DNA of 16,615 nt, from the NCBI GenBank assembly GCA_047975545.1, contig JBKEDS010000068.1, positions 1-16,615 of the forward strand. The letters are read 5' to 3'. A program made the translations under genes and the position numbers. Position 1 is the stretch's first letter. Each line of letters starts with the position of its first letter. The DNA comes from JBKEDS01 sp047975545 (GTDB taxonomy: Bacteria; Bacteroidota; Bacteroidia; Flavobacteriales; Flavobacteriaceae). Below the pieces are notes generated by a model. The model had not been told where the DNA came from. It searched no databases and worked only from the letters and a program-made list of their open reading frames with translations. Positions 6,298-14,035 of this stretch are shown one piece after another.

Positions 6298-7293
6298 CTA
6301 TTGGGCAAACCTAAAATCGGAAAACTGCTCCAAAACCTCGTCAAAAACGGCAAACACATCGGCAGCCGCATCGCTGGTTACCATTTTGGTACGCAATTCC
6401 TTAAAATGCGGAATACCTTTAAAATAGTTGGTATAATGGCGGCGGGTTTCAAAAACTCCAAGCGTTTCGCCTTTCCAATCTATGGCCATTTGCAAATGGC
6501 GGCGGGCGGCTTCCACCCGTTCCTGCAAGTTTATGGGCGGTAAATGTTCGGCCGTTTCAAAAAAGTGTTTTACCTGTTTAAAAAACCACGGGTTACCAAT
6601 AGCGGCACGGCCAATCATGGCGCCGTCCAGGCCGTAACTGTCACGCATTTCGGCGGCTTTTTCGGGGGTATCCACATCGCCGTTGCCAAATACGGGAATG
6701 TGCATGCGTGGATTGTTTTTTACCCGTGCTATGGGTTTCCAATCGGCATGGCCTTTGTACATTTGCGCACGGGTACGCCCATGTATGGCTATGGCTTGGC
6801 AGCCCACGTCCTGGAGCCGTTCGGCAACCTCGACAATTTTTATGGAATCGTGATCCCAGCCCAAGCGGGTTTTTACGGTTATGGGCAAATGGGTGCGCTT
6901 TACCATTTCGGCGGTAAGGTTTTCCATAAGGCAAACATCCTTTAAAATACCCGCACCGGCGCCCTTGCTAACCACTTTTTTTACCGGACAGCCAAAATTA
7001 ATATCGATAAAATCGGGGTTCGATTGCGCCACAATATCAATAGTTTGCAGCATACTGTCCAAATTAGCACCAAAAATCTGGATGCCTACGGGGCGTTCCT
7101 TTTCGTAAATATCCAATTTCATAACGCTTTTGGCGGCGTTGCGTATCAGGCCTTCGCTGGATATAAACTCGGTGTACACCACATCGGCGCCCTGTTCCTT
7201 GCACAAGGCACGAAACGGTGGGTCGCTTACATCTTCCATAGGCGCCAAAAGCAAAGGAAAATCACCTAATTCTATATTTCCAATTCTAACCAA
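6298..7293 (-). CDS. dusB: tRNA-dihydrouridine synthase B
   Basis: A 331-aa FMN enzyme that reduces uridines in the D-loop of tRNAs with NADPH. The TIM barrel opens with PLLLAPMEDVSDPPFR. The catalytic cysteine is Cys102 in NFGCPVKKVVSKGAGAGIL, and FMN/tRNA-binding blocks follow: ITVKTRLGWD, AIHGRTRAQMYKGHADW, PVFGNGDV and GAMIGRAAIGNPWFF. A helical tRNA-binding domain closes the protein (about 245-331). Length is normal. The start is TTG at 7293, since the upstream frame has no ATG before a stop and homologues begin M-V-x-IG-N-I. It is 43 bp downstream of the lipoprotein gene on the same strand and could be co-transcribed. Confidence 0.95.
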   Translation of the reverse strand: MVRIGNIELGDFPLLLAPMEDVSDPPFRALCKEQGADVVYTEFISSEGLIRNAAKSVMKLDIYEKERPVGIQIFGANLDSMLQTIDIVAQSNPDFIDINFGCPVKKVVSKGAGAGILKDVCLMENLTAEMVKRTHLPITVKTRLGWDHDSIKIVEVAERLQDVGCQAIAIHGRTRAQMYKGHADWKPIARVKNNPRMHIPVFGNGDVDTPEKAAEMRDSYGLDGAMIGRAAIGNPWFFKQVKHFFETAEHLPPINLQERVEAARRHLQMAIDWKGETLGVFETRRHYTNYFKGIPHFKELRTKMVTSDAAADVFAVFDEVLEQFSDFRFAQ

Positions 7294-7336
7294 TTTATTG
7301 TTTTCTTTTTAGTTTACATGGGTGTGGAATAAACAA

Positions 7337-7987
7337 CTATTCCCCCAGTTCAATAATTTTTTTCTCGTACAGTTTTTTGCTTTCCACAACCGCTACGTTA
7401 AGCTCTTGCATAATGCCGTCCACACGGTCTTCAATACTTTTCATTTGGCCGTTTATGGAGTCGAACGAGTTTAGGGCAGCGGCAACCTCCAAGGCCTTTA
7501 CAACATCTACGGCATCGTTGTGCAACAACCTTAGTTTTGCTATGGCTTCCGAGGTGTTTGCCAATGTGGCGTTATATTTGGTTTTGGCTTTGTTGATGGC
7601 TTCTAACAGGGTGTTTTTGCTTGTTTGGTCGCTTAAGCTATTGGTCTGGGTTTCCATGGCCACAAATAGGTTTGCGGCTTTGGTTTTTAAGTCTTCGTAT
7701 TCCTTGTTTAAGTTTTCTACACGTTTGTTTACCCGTTCCCAATCGCCATAAACTTTTGCAAATTCCTTATCTTCGTTTTTAGCATCCTCTAAAGCCGATT
7801 TTAATGCGCCCAACGACGCTAAGCCTTGAGTTACGTTTTTATTGGCGGCTTCCTTTTTGTTTTCAAATGTGGATACTTGGGATTTAAATTTATCTTTCAG
7901 CCTAATTAAATCTTCCGGGCTGTTGTCCTTCCAACACGATACGGCAAAAAAGCAAGATAATAGCAGTAAAATTATTGTTTTGTTCAT
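7337..7987 (-). CDS. Predicted coiled-coil lipoprotein of unknown function
   Basis: A 216-aa protein with a signal peptide (MNKTIILLLLSCFFAVSC) that ends in a lipobox, AVSC, so Cys18 would be lipidated and the protein anchored in the envelope. The rest is rich in Lys, Glu, Ala and Asn with long stretches free of helix breakers (about 25-60, 75-125, 130-216), suggesting coiled coils or a helical bundle. I recognise no named family. It has its own promoter (TTG-N19-TATATTTG, 8010-8039) with a small hairpin (CAGCTT 7991-7996 with AAGCTG 8004-8009) in the short leader. It precedes dusB by 43 bp. Confidence 0.75.
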   Translation of the reverse strand: MNKTIILLLLSCFFAVSCWKDNSPEDLIRLKDKFKSQVSTFENKKEAANKNVTQGLASLGALKSALEDAKNEDKEFAKVYGDWERVNKRVENLNKEYEDLKTKAANLFVAMETQTNSLSDQTSKNTLLEAINKAKTKYNATLANTSEAIAKLRLLHNDAVDVVKALEVAAALNSFDSINGQMKSIEDRVDGIMQELNVAVVESKKLYEKKIIELGE

Positions 7988-8009
7988 TTTCAGCTTTTAA
8001 ATTAAGCTG

Positions 8010-8039
8010 CAAATATACGGGTATGCTTTAAAACTTCAA
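8010..8039 (-). promoter_or_regulatory. Bacteroidetes promoter of the lipoprotein gene (TTG-N19-TATATTTG)
   Basis: On the minus strand TTG (8037-8039) and TATATTTG (8010-8017) are separated by 19 nt, the consensus architecture of primary sigma-factor promoters in Bacteroidetes (-33 TTG, -7 TAnnTTTG). The start would be near 8004, about 17 nt before the ATG at 7987. It is the best promoter match in the window. Confidence 0.65.
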
Positions 8040-8073
8040 TTTTTGGTGGTTTAAAAACCATAACAAAAGTCTT

Positions 8074-8307
8074 TCAACCCTTATCCTCTTGGCTTTTTCG
8101 CATTTTTTCCAAGTTTTCCTTGGTAAGCATATAGTCCTTTAGGTTTTTATCTTTCCAGCGGTAATACGAAAACAACGGAAAAACAATAAAAAACAAGCCA
8201 ACAACGCCAAATCCAATAAGTTTTTGCGTATAGGGCGTATTTAAGGCAAACCCCAAAATAATACAGGTTATCGATGCTATGGTGAAGAAAATAATAAGGT
8301 ACTTCAT
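8074..8307 (-). CDS. Small two-helix membrane protein, function unknown
   Basis: A 77-aa protein (MKYLIIFFTIASITC onward) with two hydrophobic helices at about residues 3-23 and 29-49, then a charged cytoplasmic-type tail (YYRWKDKNLKDYMLTKENLEKMRKSQEDKG). It starts 4 nt after the stop of the ClC gene on the same strand, so the two are probably co-transcribed and translationally coupled. That pairing hints at an accessory role for the channel but does not show it. I do not recognise a named family. Confidence 0.7.
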   Translation of the reverse strand: MKYLIIFFTIASITCIILGFALNTPYTQKLIGFGVVGLFFIVFPLFSYYRWKDKNLKDYMLTKENLEKMRKSQEDKG

Positions 8308-8311
8308 GGGG

Positions 8312-10099
8312 CTATTTTGTAAACTTGATTAATTGTTGCCTGTACGCCGTTAACAGTTTCGATTTTGAAATGTAGCCGTAGTACTTCCCGTTTTTGGTTA
8401 CGGGCAAGTTCCAGGCACCGGTAGTTTTAAATTTATCCATAATATCCTGCATGGAATCGGTATTATAATCGATAATATCGGTATCGGCGTGCATGAGGTC
8501 GGTTACGCTAACCGAATCGTACAAATCGGTTTTAAACATAATATGCCGTATGTCGTCCAAGCGCAAAACACCCAAAAATTCGTTATCGTTATTCACTACC
8601 GGAAAATGGTTTCTGGACGATTTTGCAACGGCTTCATTTAGCACATAGCCCAATTTCATTTCGGGTTTTAGGGGAATAAAATTGGTTTCAATAACCTTAT
8701 CGATGTCCAGTACCATAAGCACGTTTTGGTCCTTATCGTGGGTCATAAGTTCGCCCCGTTCGGCCAGTTTTAAAGTGTAGATAGAATGCGATACATAATA
8801 TCGGGTTATGGCAAAGGATATGGCAGATACAATCATAAGTGGCACAAACAGCTCATGCCCACTGGTAATTTCGGCAATAAGGAAAATGGCGGTAAGCGGG
8901 GCATGCAGCACGCCCGCCATAAGGCCTGTCATGCCCAAAAGCGTAAAATTGGCCTCGGGAACGGAAAAATTCAAGCCTATGTTGTTTACTATTTTGGCAA
9001 ACACGTTGCCCAAAACGCTTCCCATGATAAGCGTGGGAATAAAAATACCCCCAACCCCTCCGGCACCAAACGTGGTAGTCATAGCTATGGCCTTAAAAAC
9101 GGCAATGCCCAACAACAGGCCAATAACAATCCAAATGTTTGTTAAGTCCAAATCAAAGGGCGTTGTACCAATAGCGGCAATGTTATCGCCTTTTAAAAGG
9201 TTGTTCATAATACCATAACCTTCACCATAAAGCGGTGGAATAAAATAAAGCATGGTGCCAATGGCCAAACTTCCTATTACGAGCCGCTTGGCACGGCTTT
9301 CAAACTGTTTAAAAAAGTTGGTTATGGCAAAAAACACTTTTGAAAAATATACCGATGCTATGGCCGTTACAATCCCAAGGACAATATAAAGCGGTACATC
9401 TTTAAAGGTGAAATTATCATCAATATCCACATGCAGCAGTACATCGGTACCCAAAAATAAATACGATGTTATAACGGCCGAAACCGAAGCCAACAACAAA
9501 GGCACTAATGAGGTAAAGGCAATATCTAAGCTAAAAATTTCCACGGCAAAAATCACGGCTGCAATGGGCGCCTTAAACATAGAGGCCATAGCGCCTGCCG
9601 AGGCACAGCCAATTAACAGCAATCGGGTTTTTGTACTCATGTGGAACAGTTGTGCCGTATTGGAACCCAATGCCGCCCCCACGCTAACGGCGGGTCCTTG
9701 CAGCCCCACCGAACCACCAAAACCTGCGGTTAATGGGGCGGTAATTAAAGCCGCATAAATATTGTATCGCGGTAAAATACCGTTAAGTTTTGAAATGCCG
9801 TATAAGGTAGTAGAAATACCATGCCCAATATGCTTTTTTAGCCAAGTTTGTTTTATAATGTAAACCAAGACCAAACCAATAATAGGAAAAATAAAATATA
9901 GGGTGTTTTGGTAATCCTTAAACACATTTATTTCCAGCAGCAACTGGATAAGGTGCGTTAGGTTTTTAAGTACTACCGTACCCATACCCGCCAAAATACC
10001 AACCAAAATACTAAGAATGTAAATAAACTGCCTTTCGGAAATATGTTTGTATTTCCAAATTAGGAATTTCCGAAGCAGTTTTTTAGAGGTTGACGGCAT
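8312..10099 (-). CDS. ClC-family chloride channel with C-terminal CBS pair
   Basis: A 595-aa protein with the ClC membrane domain (about 20-445) and two CBS domains (about 460-590, LMTHDKDQNV to the end). Anion-pore motifs are GHGIS (92-96, in place of GSGIP), GGSVGLQGP (128-136), GAGGVGGIFIPTLIMGS, and a C-terminal SIYTLKLA whose Tyr corresponds to Tyr445 of E. coli ClC-ec1. Two residues stand out: the external gating glutamate (Glu148 of ClC-ec1) is Gln134 here (codon CAA), and the internal proton glutamate (Glu203) is Ile188, in APIAAVIFAVEIF. H+-coupled exchange should therefore be lost, pointing to passive Cl- flow. CBS domains usually bind adenine nucleotides and tune such channels. A small membrane-protein gene follows after 4 nt. 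Confidence 0.92.
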   Translation of the reverse strand: MPSTSKKLLRKFLIWKYKHISERQFIYILSILVGILAGMGTVVLKNLTHLIQLLLEINVFKDYQNTLYFIFPIIGLVLVYIIKQTWLKKHIGHGISTTLYGISKLNGILPRYNIYAALITAPLTAGFGGSVGLQGPAVSVGAALGSNTAQLFHMSTKTRLLLIGCASAGAMASMFKAPIAAVIFAVEIFSLDIAFTSLVPLLLASVSAVITSYLFLGTDVLLHVDIDDNFTFKDVPLYIVLGIVTAIASVYFSKVFFAITNFFKQFESRAKRLVIGSLAIGTMLYFIPPLYGEGYGIMNNLLKGDNIAAIGTTPFDLDLTNIWIVIGLLLGIAVFKAIAMTTTFGAGGVGGIFIPTLIMGSVLGNVFAKIVNNIGLNFSVPEANFTLLGMTGLMAGVLHAPLTAIFLIAEITSGHELFVPLMIVSAISFAITRYYVSHSIYTLKLAERGELMTHDKDQNVLMVLDIDKVIETNFIPLKPEMKLGYVLNEAVAKSSRNHFPVVNNDNEFLGVLRLDDIRHIMFKTDLYDSVSVTDLMHADTDIIDYNTDSMQDIMDKFKTTGAWNLPVTKNGKYYGYISKSKLLTAYRQQLIKFTK

Positions 10100-10161
10100 G
10101 GCATAAATTTAGTGAAAAACTACAAACATGGTTGAAATGAATTAATTTTCAGCCCCAATAG

Positions 10162-11916
10162 TTATTCTTCCAACCGCAATTTTAAATTTAATTCGGTTAA
10201 TTGTTCATTGTCTATTGGCGCGGGGGCATCAATCATAACATCGCGACCGGCATTGTTTTTAGGGAATGCTATAAAATCGCGAATGGTTTCCTGTCCGCCC
10301 AAAATGGCCACGAGCCTATCCAAGCCAAAGGCCAATCCGCCGTGCGGTGGCGCACCGTATTGGAACGCATCCATTAAAAAGCCAAATTGGGCTTTTGCTT
10401 CTTCGGGCGTAAAGCCAAGATAGTCGAACATAAGGGCTTGGGTTTCCTTATCGTGTATACGAATAGACCCCCCGCCAATTTCGTTACCGTTTAGCACCAA
10501 ATCGTAGGCATTAGCCTTAACGGCACCGGGATTGGTTTTTAACAGTTCTATCTGTTCCGGTTTAGGCGATGTAAACGGGTGGTGCATGGCGTGGTAGCGC
10601 CCGGTTTCCTCGTCCCATTCCAATAGCGGAAAATCGATAACCCAAAGCGGGGCAAATTCGTTTGGTTTTCGTAAGCCTAAACGTTCGGCTAATTCCATAC
10701 GTAAAGCACTTAATTGTGCGCGCACTTTATGTCTGTCGCCAGAAAGCACGCAAATTAAATCGCCTGCTTTTGCGCCTGTAATTTCAGCCCATTTTGCTAA
10801 ATCGTCTTGGTTATAAAATTTATCGACCGACGATTTAAAGCTTCCATCTTCATTACAACGGCAGTAAACCATACCCAAAGCACCAACTTGAGGGCGTTTT
10901 ACCCAGTCAATTAAACTATCGATTTCTTTTCGAGTATAAGCATTTCCGTTAGGAACGGCAATTCCAACAACTAACTCGGCATTATTAAAAACACCAAAGT
11001 CTTTATGTTGAGTTACGTCGTTTAATTCGCCAAACTTCATCCCAAAACGAATATCTGGTTTATCGTTGCCGTACAGGCGCATGGCATCGTCGTAAAGCAT
11101 TCTTGGGAACTTTTCAACTTCAACCCCGTTAATTTCTTTTAAAAGATGACGGGTTAGGCCTTCAAAGGTGTTTAAAATATCTTCTTGCTCGATAAAGGCC
11201 ATTTCGCAGTCTATTTGTGTAAACTCGGGTTGGCGGTCGGCACGCAAATCTTCGTCCCTAAAACATTTCACTATTTGAAAATATTTGTCCATACCGCCCA
11301 CCATAAGCAATTGTTTAAAGGTTTGCGGCGATTGCGGCAGGGCGTAAAACTGTCCCGCGTTCATGCGCGATGGCACTACAAAATCGCGGGCGCCTTCGGG
11401 GGTAGATTTTATTAGGTAAGGGGTTTCAACTTCAATAAAGCCTTCATCCGACAAATATTTGCGAACCTCTTGGGCTACTTTATGCCTAAAAATCAGGCTG
11501 TTTTTTACGGGGTTACGGCGAATGTCCAAATAACGGTATTTCATGCGCAGTTCGTCGCCCCCATCAGTTTTGTCCTCAATAGTAAACGGCGGCAGTTTGG
11601 CTTGGTTTAAAATATTAAGTTCGGAAACTAAAATTTCGATGTTGCCCGTTGGTATGTTGGGGTTTTTTGAGGCGCGTTCTATAACCGTTCCTTTTACCTG
11701 TACAACAAACTCGCGCCCGAGGTTTTGGGCTTTTTCAATTAATTCTTTCGAGGTTCGTTCTTCGTCAAAAACCAATTGGGTTATGCCGTAGCGGTCGCGC
11801 AAATCTACCCAAACGATAAAACCTTTATCCCTTGATTTTTGCACCCATCCGGCAAGTGTTACTTCGGTGTTAATATGCGAGGCGTTTAATTCGCCACAGG
11901 TATGACTTCTGTACAT
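10162..11916 (-). CDS. aspS: Aspartyl-tRNA synthetase
   Basis: A 584-aa class IIb synthetase charging tRNA-Asp. It begins with an OB-fold anticodon-binding domain (MYRSHTCGELNASHINTEVTLAGWVQKSRDKG, to about 110), then the catalytic core with motif 1 around FIEVETPYLIKSTPEGARDF, motif 2 FRDEDLRADRQPEFTQIDCEM, a bacterial GAD insertion (about 290-420), and motif 3 GGLAFGLDRLVAILGG near the end. The length fits the bacterial-type enzyme. A TAAATTTG -7 box (11935-11942, minus strand) lies 18 nt before the ATG, giving a short leader. The ClC gene follows 62 bp downstream on the same strand. Confidence 0.96.
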   Translation of the reverse strand: MYRSHTCGELNASHINTEVTLAGWVQKSRDKGFIVWVDLRDRYGITQLVFDEERTSKELIEKAQNLGREFVVQVKGTVIERASKNPNIPTGNIEILVSELNILNQAKLPPFTIEDKTDGGDELRMKYRYLDIRRNPVKNSLIFRHKVAQEVRKYLSDEGFIEVETPYLIKSTPEGARDFVVPSRMNAGQFYALPQSPQTFKQLLMVGGMDKYFQIVKCFRDEDLRADRQPEFTQIDCEMAFIEQEDILNTFEGLTRHLLKEINGVEVEKFPRMLYDDAMRLYGNDKPDIRFGMKFGELNDVTQHKDFGVFNNAELVVGIAVPNGNAYTRKEIDSLIDWVKRPQVGALGMVYCRCNEDGSFKSSVDKFYNQDDLAKWAEITGAKAGDLICVLSGDRHKVRAQLSALRMELAERLGLRKPNEFAPLWVIDFPLLEWDEETGRYHAMHHPFTSPKPEQIELLKTNPGAVKANAYDLVLNGNEIGGGSIRIHDKETQALMFDYLGFTPEEAKAQFGFLMDAFQYGAPPHGGLAFGLDRLVAILGGQETIRDFIAFPKNNAGRDVMIDAPAPIDNEQLTELNLKLRLEE

Positions 11917-12439
11917 GATAATTTTTTAAAGTTGCAAATTTAATGAAGTTTGAGGATTATTGCTATATGTGTATTGAAAGTTTAGTGGTTGCGTATTGAT
12001 TTACTTGTATGGCGCATCCTATGGATTTTCCGTTGCGGTTCGTTCATTTTTTGCTAAATTCGTAACCAAAAACACTCGACTGATTTTTAATCCAAAACGT
12101 TGACCAATATTAAATCTAAGAATATGAAAGCCCATAATGGGCATTTGGCAAACAATAGCCATTACCCGCCAAAACAATTAAATAACTGAACCATAGGTTC
12201 TTGATAAAATTTAAATAGGTGAAAAAGATTTTATCATTCGGATTACTGATTTTATCTAATCACTAAAGTTTAAAAGAGTAGCGGCAAATATAATAAATGA
12301 GAAAGATGACGATTTGGACAAACTTTAAATTACTTCCAACTGATAAATATCATGTTTTCAGTCGCTCACCCGTAGTATTTTTGAAAAAAAAGAAATAAGA
12401 CTCTTTTATCTTAATTAACCTGTAACTAAATTATTTTTT
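11917..12439. other. 523-bp regulatory region between divergent aspS and nirK
   Basis: No convincing gene is present. On the left is the aspS -7 box (TAAATTTG, 11935-11942, minus). The middle holds a short palindrome GCCCATAATGGGC and an ATTTTATC repeat set: direct copies GATTTTATC at 12227-12235 and 12248-12256 (21 bp apart) and an inverted copy GATAAAAT at 12203-12210. On the right are the FNR-like site (12341-12352) and the -7 box of nirK (12376-12383). The length and this layout suit a tightly regulated nirK promoter. Confidence 0.6.
12341..12383 (+). promoter_or_regulatory. FNR/DNR-like site and -7 box of the nirK promoter
   Basis: TGAT-AAAT-ATCA (12341-12352) has the core of the FNR/DNR/NnrR consensus TTGAT-N4-ATCAA, missing only the outermost base of each half. 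TATTTTTG (12376-12383) is a TAnnTTTG -7 box. A start about 5 nt after that box, near 12388, would put the palindrome centre (12346.5) at about -41.5, the class II activator position of Crp/Fnr proteins. A TTG -33 element is not evident, as expected for an activator-dependent promoter. Confidence 0.6.
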
Positions 12440-13891
12440 ATGAAAACACTAAAAACCGTTACCTTAGCCTTAACGGCTATTTTTTTAACCACCGCCTATT
12501 CCTGCAAGGACAATCCTAAGGAACACGAAACTTTGGCCGCCAATATTCCCGTAAGCCAGGAAATGGAGGCCGAACTAACCTCGCCACCCCATGTACCAAC
12601 ACCCGTTGGGCGCAGAAAAGCCAAAAAACTAACCGTTAAAATGGAAATTCTTGAAAAAGAAGGCGAAATGACCGATGGCGTTAAGTACGTATATTGGACC
12701 TTTGGCGGCAGTGTACCCGGAAGTTTTATCCGTACCCGAGTGGGCGACGAGGTGGAGTTTCATTTACAAAACCACCCCGACAATAAACTGCCCCACAATA
12801 TCGATTTGCACGCCGTTACCGGTCCCGGTGGTGGTGCCGAATCGTCGTTTGTAGCACCGGGGCATACCAAAGTGTTTTCGTTTAAAACCCTTAATCCCGG
12901 TTTGTACGTGTACCACTGTGCTACGGCTCCCGTGGGCATGCACATTGCCAATGGTATGTACGGCCTGATTTTGGTGGAGCCTGAAGGCGGCCTTGCTCCT
13001 GTAGACAAAGAATACTATATTATGCAAGGCGATTTTTATACCAAAGGCAAAAATGGCGAGCGCGGCCTACAACCTTTCGACATGCAAAAAGCCGTTGACG
13101 AACATGCCGATTACGTAGTGTTTAACGGTAGCGTGGGCGCCTTAACGGGCGATAAGGCCATAACGGCCAAAGTGGGCGAAACCGTAAGGCTTTTTGTTGG
13201 TAACGGTGGCCCCAACTTAGTATCGTCGTTCCACGTTATTGGCGAAATTTTCGATAAAGTCCATGTAGAAGGTGGCGATTTGATAAACGAAAACGTGCAA
13301 ACCACCTTAATCCCCGCCGGTGGCGCAGCCATTGTGGAGTTTCGGGTAGATGTTCCCGGTACCTTTATTTTGGTGGACCACTCCATTTTCAGGGCCTTTA
13401 ATAAAGGCGCTCTCGGAATGCTTAAAGTTGAAGGCGAAAAAGATGCCAAAATTTATTCCGGCGAATTGCGCGACGATATTTACCTGCCCGAAGGCGGTGG
13501 TATACAAGAAATGCCCACAACCAACGAAATTGTAGCCTCCGAAGTTCCTGCAAAATCGTTCAAGGAGCAAATGGAATTTGGCAAACAAGCCTATATGCAA
13601 ACCTGTTTTGCCTGTCACCAATCCGAAGGGCAGGGCGTACCAAATGCCTTTCCGCCATTGGCAAAATCCGATTACCTAAACGCCGATGTTAACCGTACCA
13701 TAGGTATTGTACTTAACGGCTTAACGGGTGAAATTACCGTTAACGGCGAAAAATACAATAGTGTTATGACCCGACAAATGCTTTCCTCGGAAGAAGTAGC
13801 CAACGTGCTAACTTACGTGTATAACAGTTGGGGCAATAACGGCACCAAGGTTACCAAGGAAATGGTAGATAAGGTGAAAAAAGGAAACTAA
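12440..13891 (+). CDS. nirK: Copper nitrite reductase with C-terminal cytochrome c domain (lipoprotein)
   Basis: A 483-aa protein reducing nitrite to nitric oxide. A signal peptide ends in lipobox AYSC (Cys22), so it is anchored in the envelope. Two cupredoxin domains carry every expected ligand: type 1 copper His119, Cys160, His168 and Met173; type 2 copper His124, His159 and His314; catalytic Asp122 (in LPHNIDLHAVTGPGG) and His265 (in SSFHVIGE). After a linker (about 345-372) a class I cytochrome c domain carries the haem motif CFACH (389-393) and a candidate axial Met near SVMTRQML. The fused haem probably hands electrons to the type 1 copper. Such tethered NirK forms are known. The nirV-like gene follows after 144 bp of hairpin repeat. 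Confidence 0.95.
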   Translation: MKTLKTVTLALTAIFLTTAYSCKDNPKEHETLAANIPVSQEMEAELTSPPHVPTPVGRRKAKKLTVKMEILEKEGEMTDGVKYVYWTFGGSVPGSFIRTRVGDEVEFHLQNHPDNKLPHNIDLHAVTGPGGGAESSFVAPGHTKVFSFKTLNPGLYVYHCATAPVGMHIANGMYGLILVEPEGGLAPVDKEYYIMQGDFYTKGKNGERGLQPFDMQKAVDEHADYVVFNGSVGALTGDKAITAKVGETVRLFVGNGGPNLVSSFHVIGEIFDKVHVEGGDLINENVQTTLIPAGGAAIVEFRVDVPGTFILVDHSIFRAFNKGALGMLKVEGEKDAKIYSGELRDDIYLPEGGGIQEMPTTNEIVASEVPAKSFKEQMEFGKQAYMQTCFACHQSEGQGVPNAFPPLAKSDYLNADVNRTIGIVLNGLTGEITVNGEKYNSVMTRQMLSSEEVANVLTYVYNSWGNNGTKVTKEMVDKVKKGN

Positions 13892-14003
13892 TGTCATGTT
13901 CAAATTAAATTTGACAGATGGGATTGCTTCCTCCGTTGTCGTCGCAATGACGTCATTGCGAGAAGGAGGCACGACGGCGAAGCAATCTCTACAGAGTTGA
14001 CAT
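13891..14003. repeat. REP-like palindromic repeat between nirK and the nirV-like gene
   Basis: A nested inverted repeat fills most of the 144-bp gap. The centre is a perfect 20-bp palindrome (13942-13961) around CAATGACGTCATTG. Outside it GATTGCTTC (13922-13930) pairs with GAAGCAATC (13979-13987), and ATGTCA (13891-13896) mirrors TGACAT (13998-14003). Sequences of the type 'GATTGCTTC...GCAATGACG' are widespread dispersed bacterial repeats. It overlaps the last base of the nirK stop codon and may act as an mRNA 3'-end stabiliser or partial terminator. Confidence 0.65.
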
Positions 14004-14035
14004 AACACTATACAAAATTTAATTTCCCCTTTAAT

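Noticed and set aside
6113..6945. Plus-strand open frames across the permease-dusB gap and dusB
   Set aside because: They lie in the intergenic repeat or antisense to dusB and give low-complexity, unrelated peptides; dusB explains the region.
10780..11110. AT-richer patch inside aspS as a recombination mosaic
   Set aside because: The drop in GC is modest and coincides with the variable GAD insertion region; codon choice alone is not enough to claim transfer.
12124..12189. Small frame of 21 codons starting ATGAAAGCCCATAAT upstream of nirK
   Set aside because: No ribosome-binding site or promoter close by, composition like the surrounding non-coding DNA, and no recognisable peptide.
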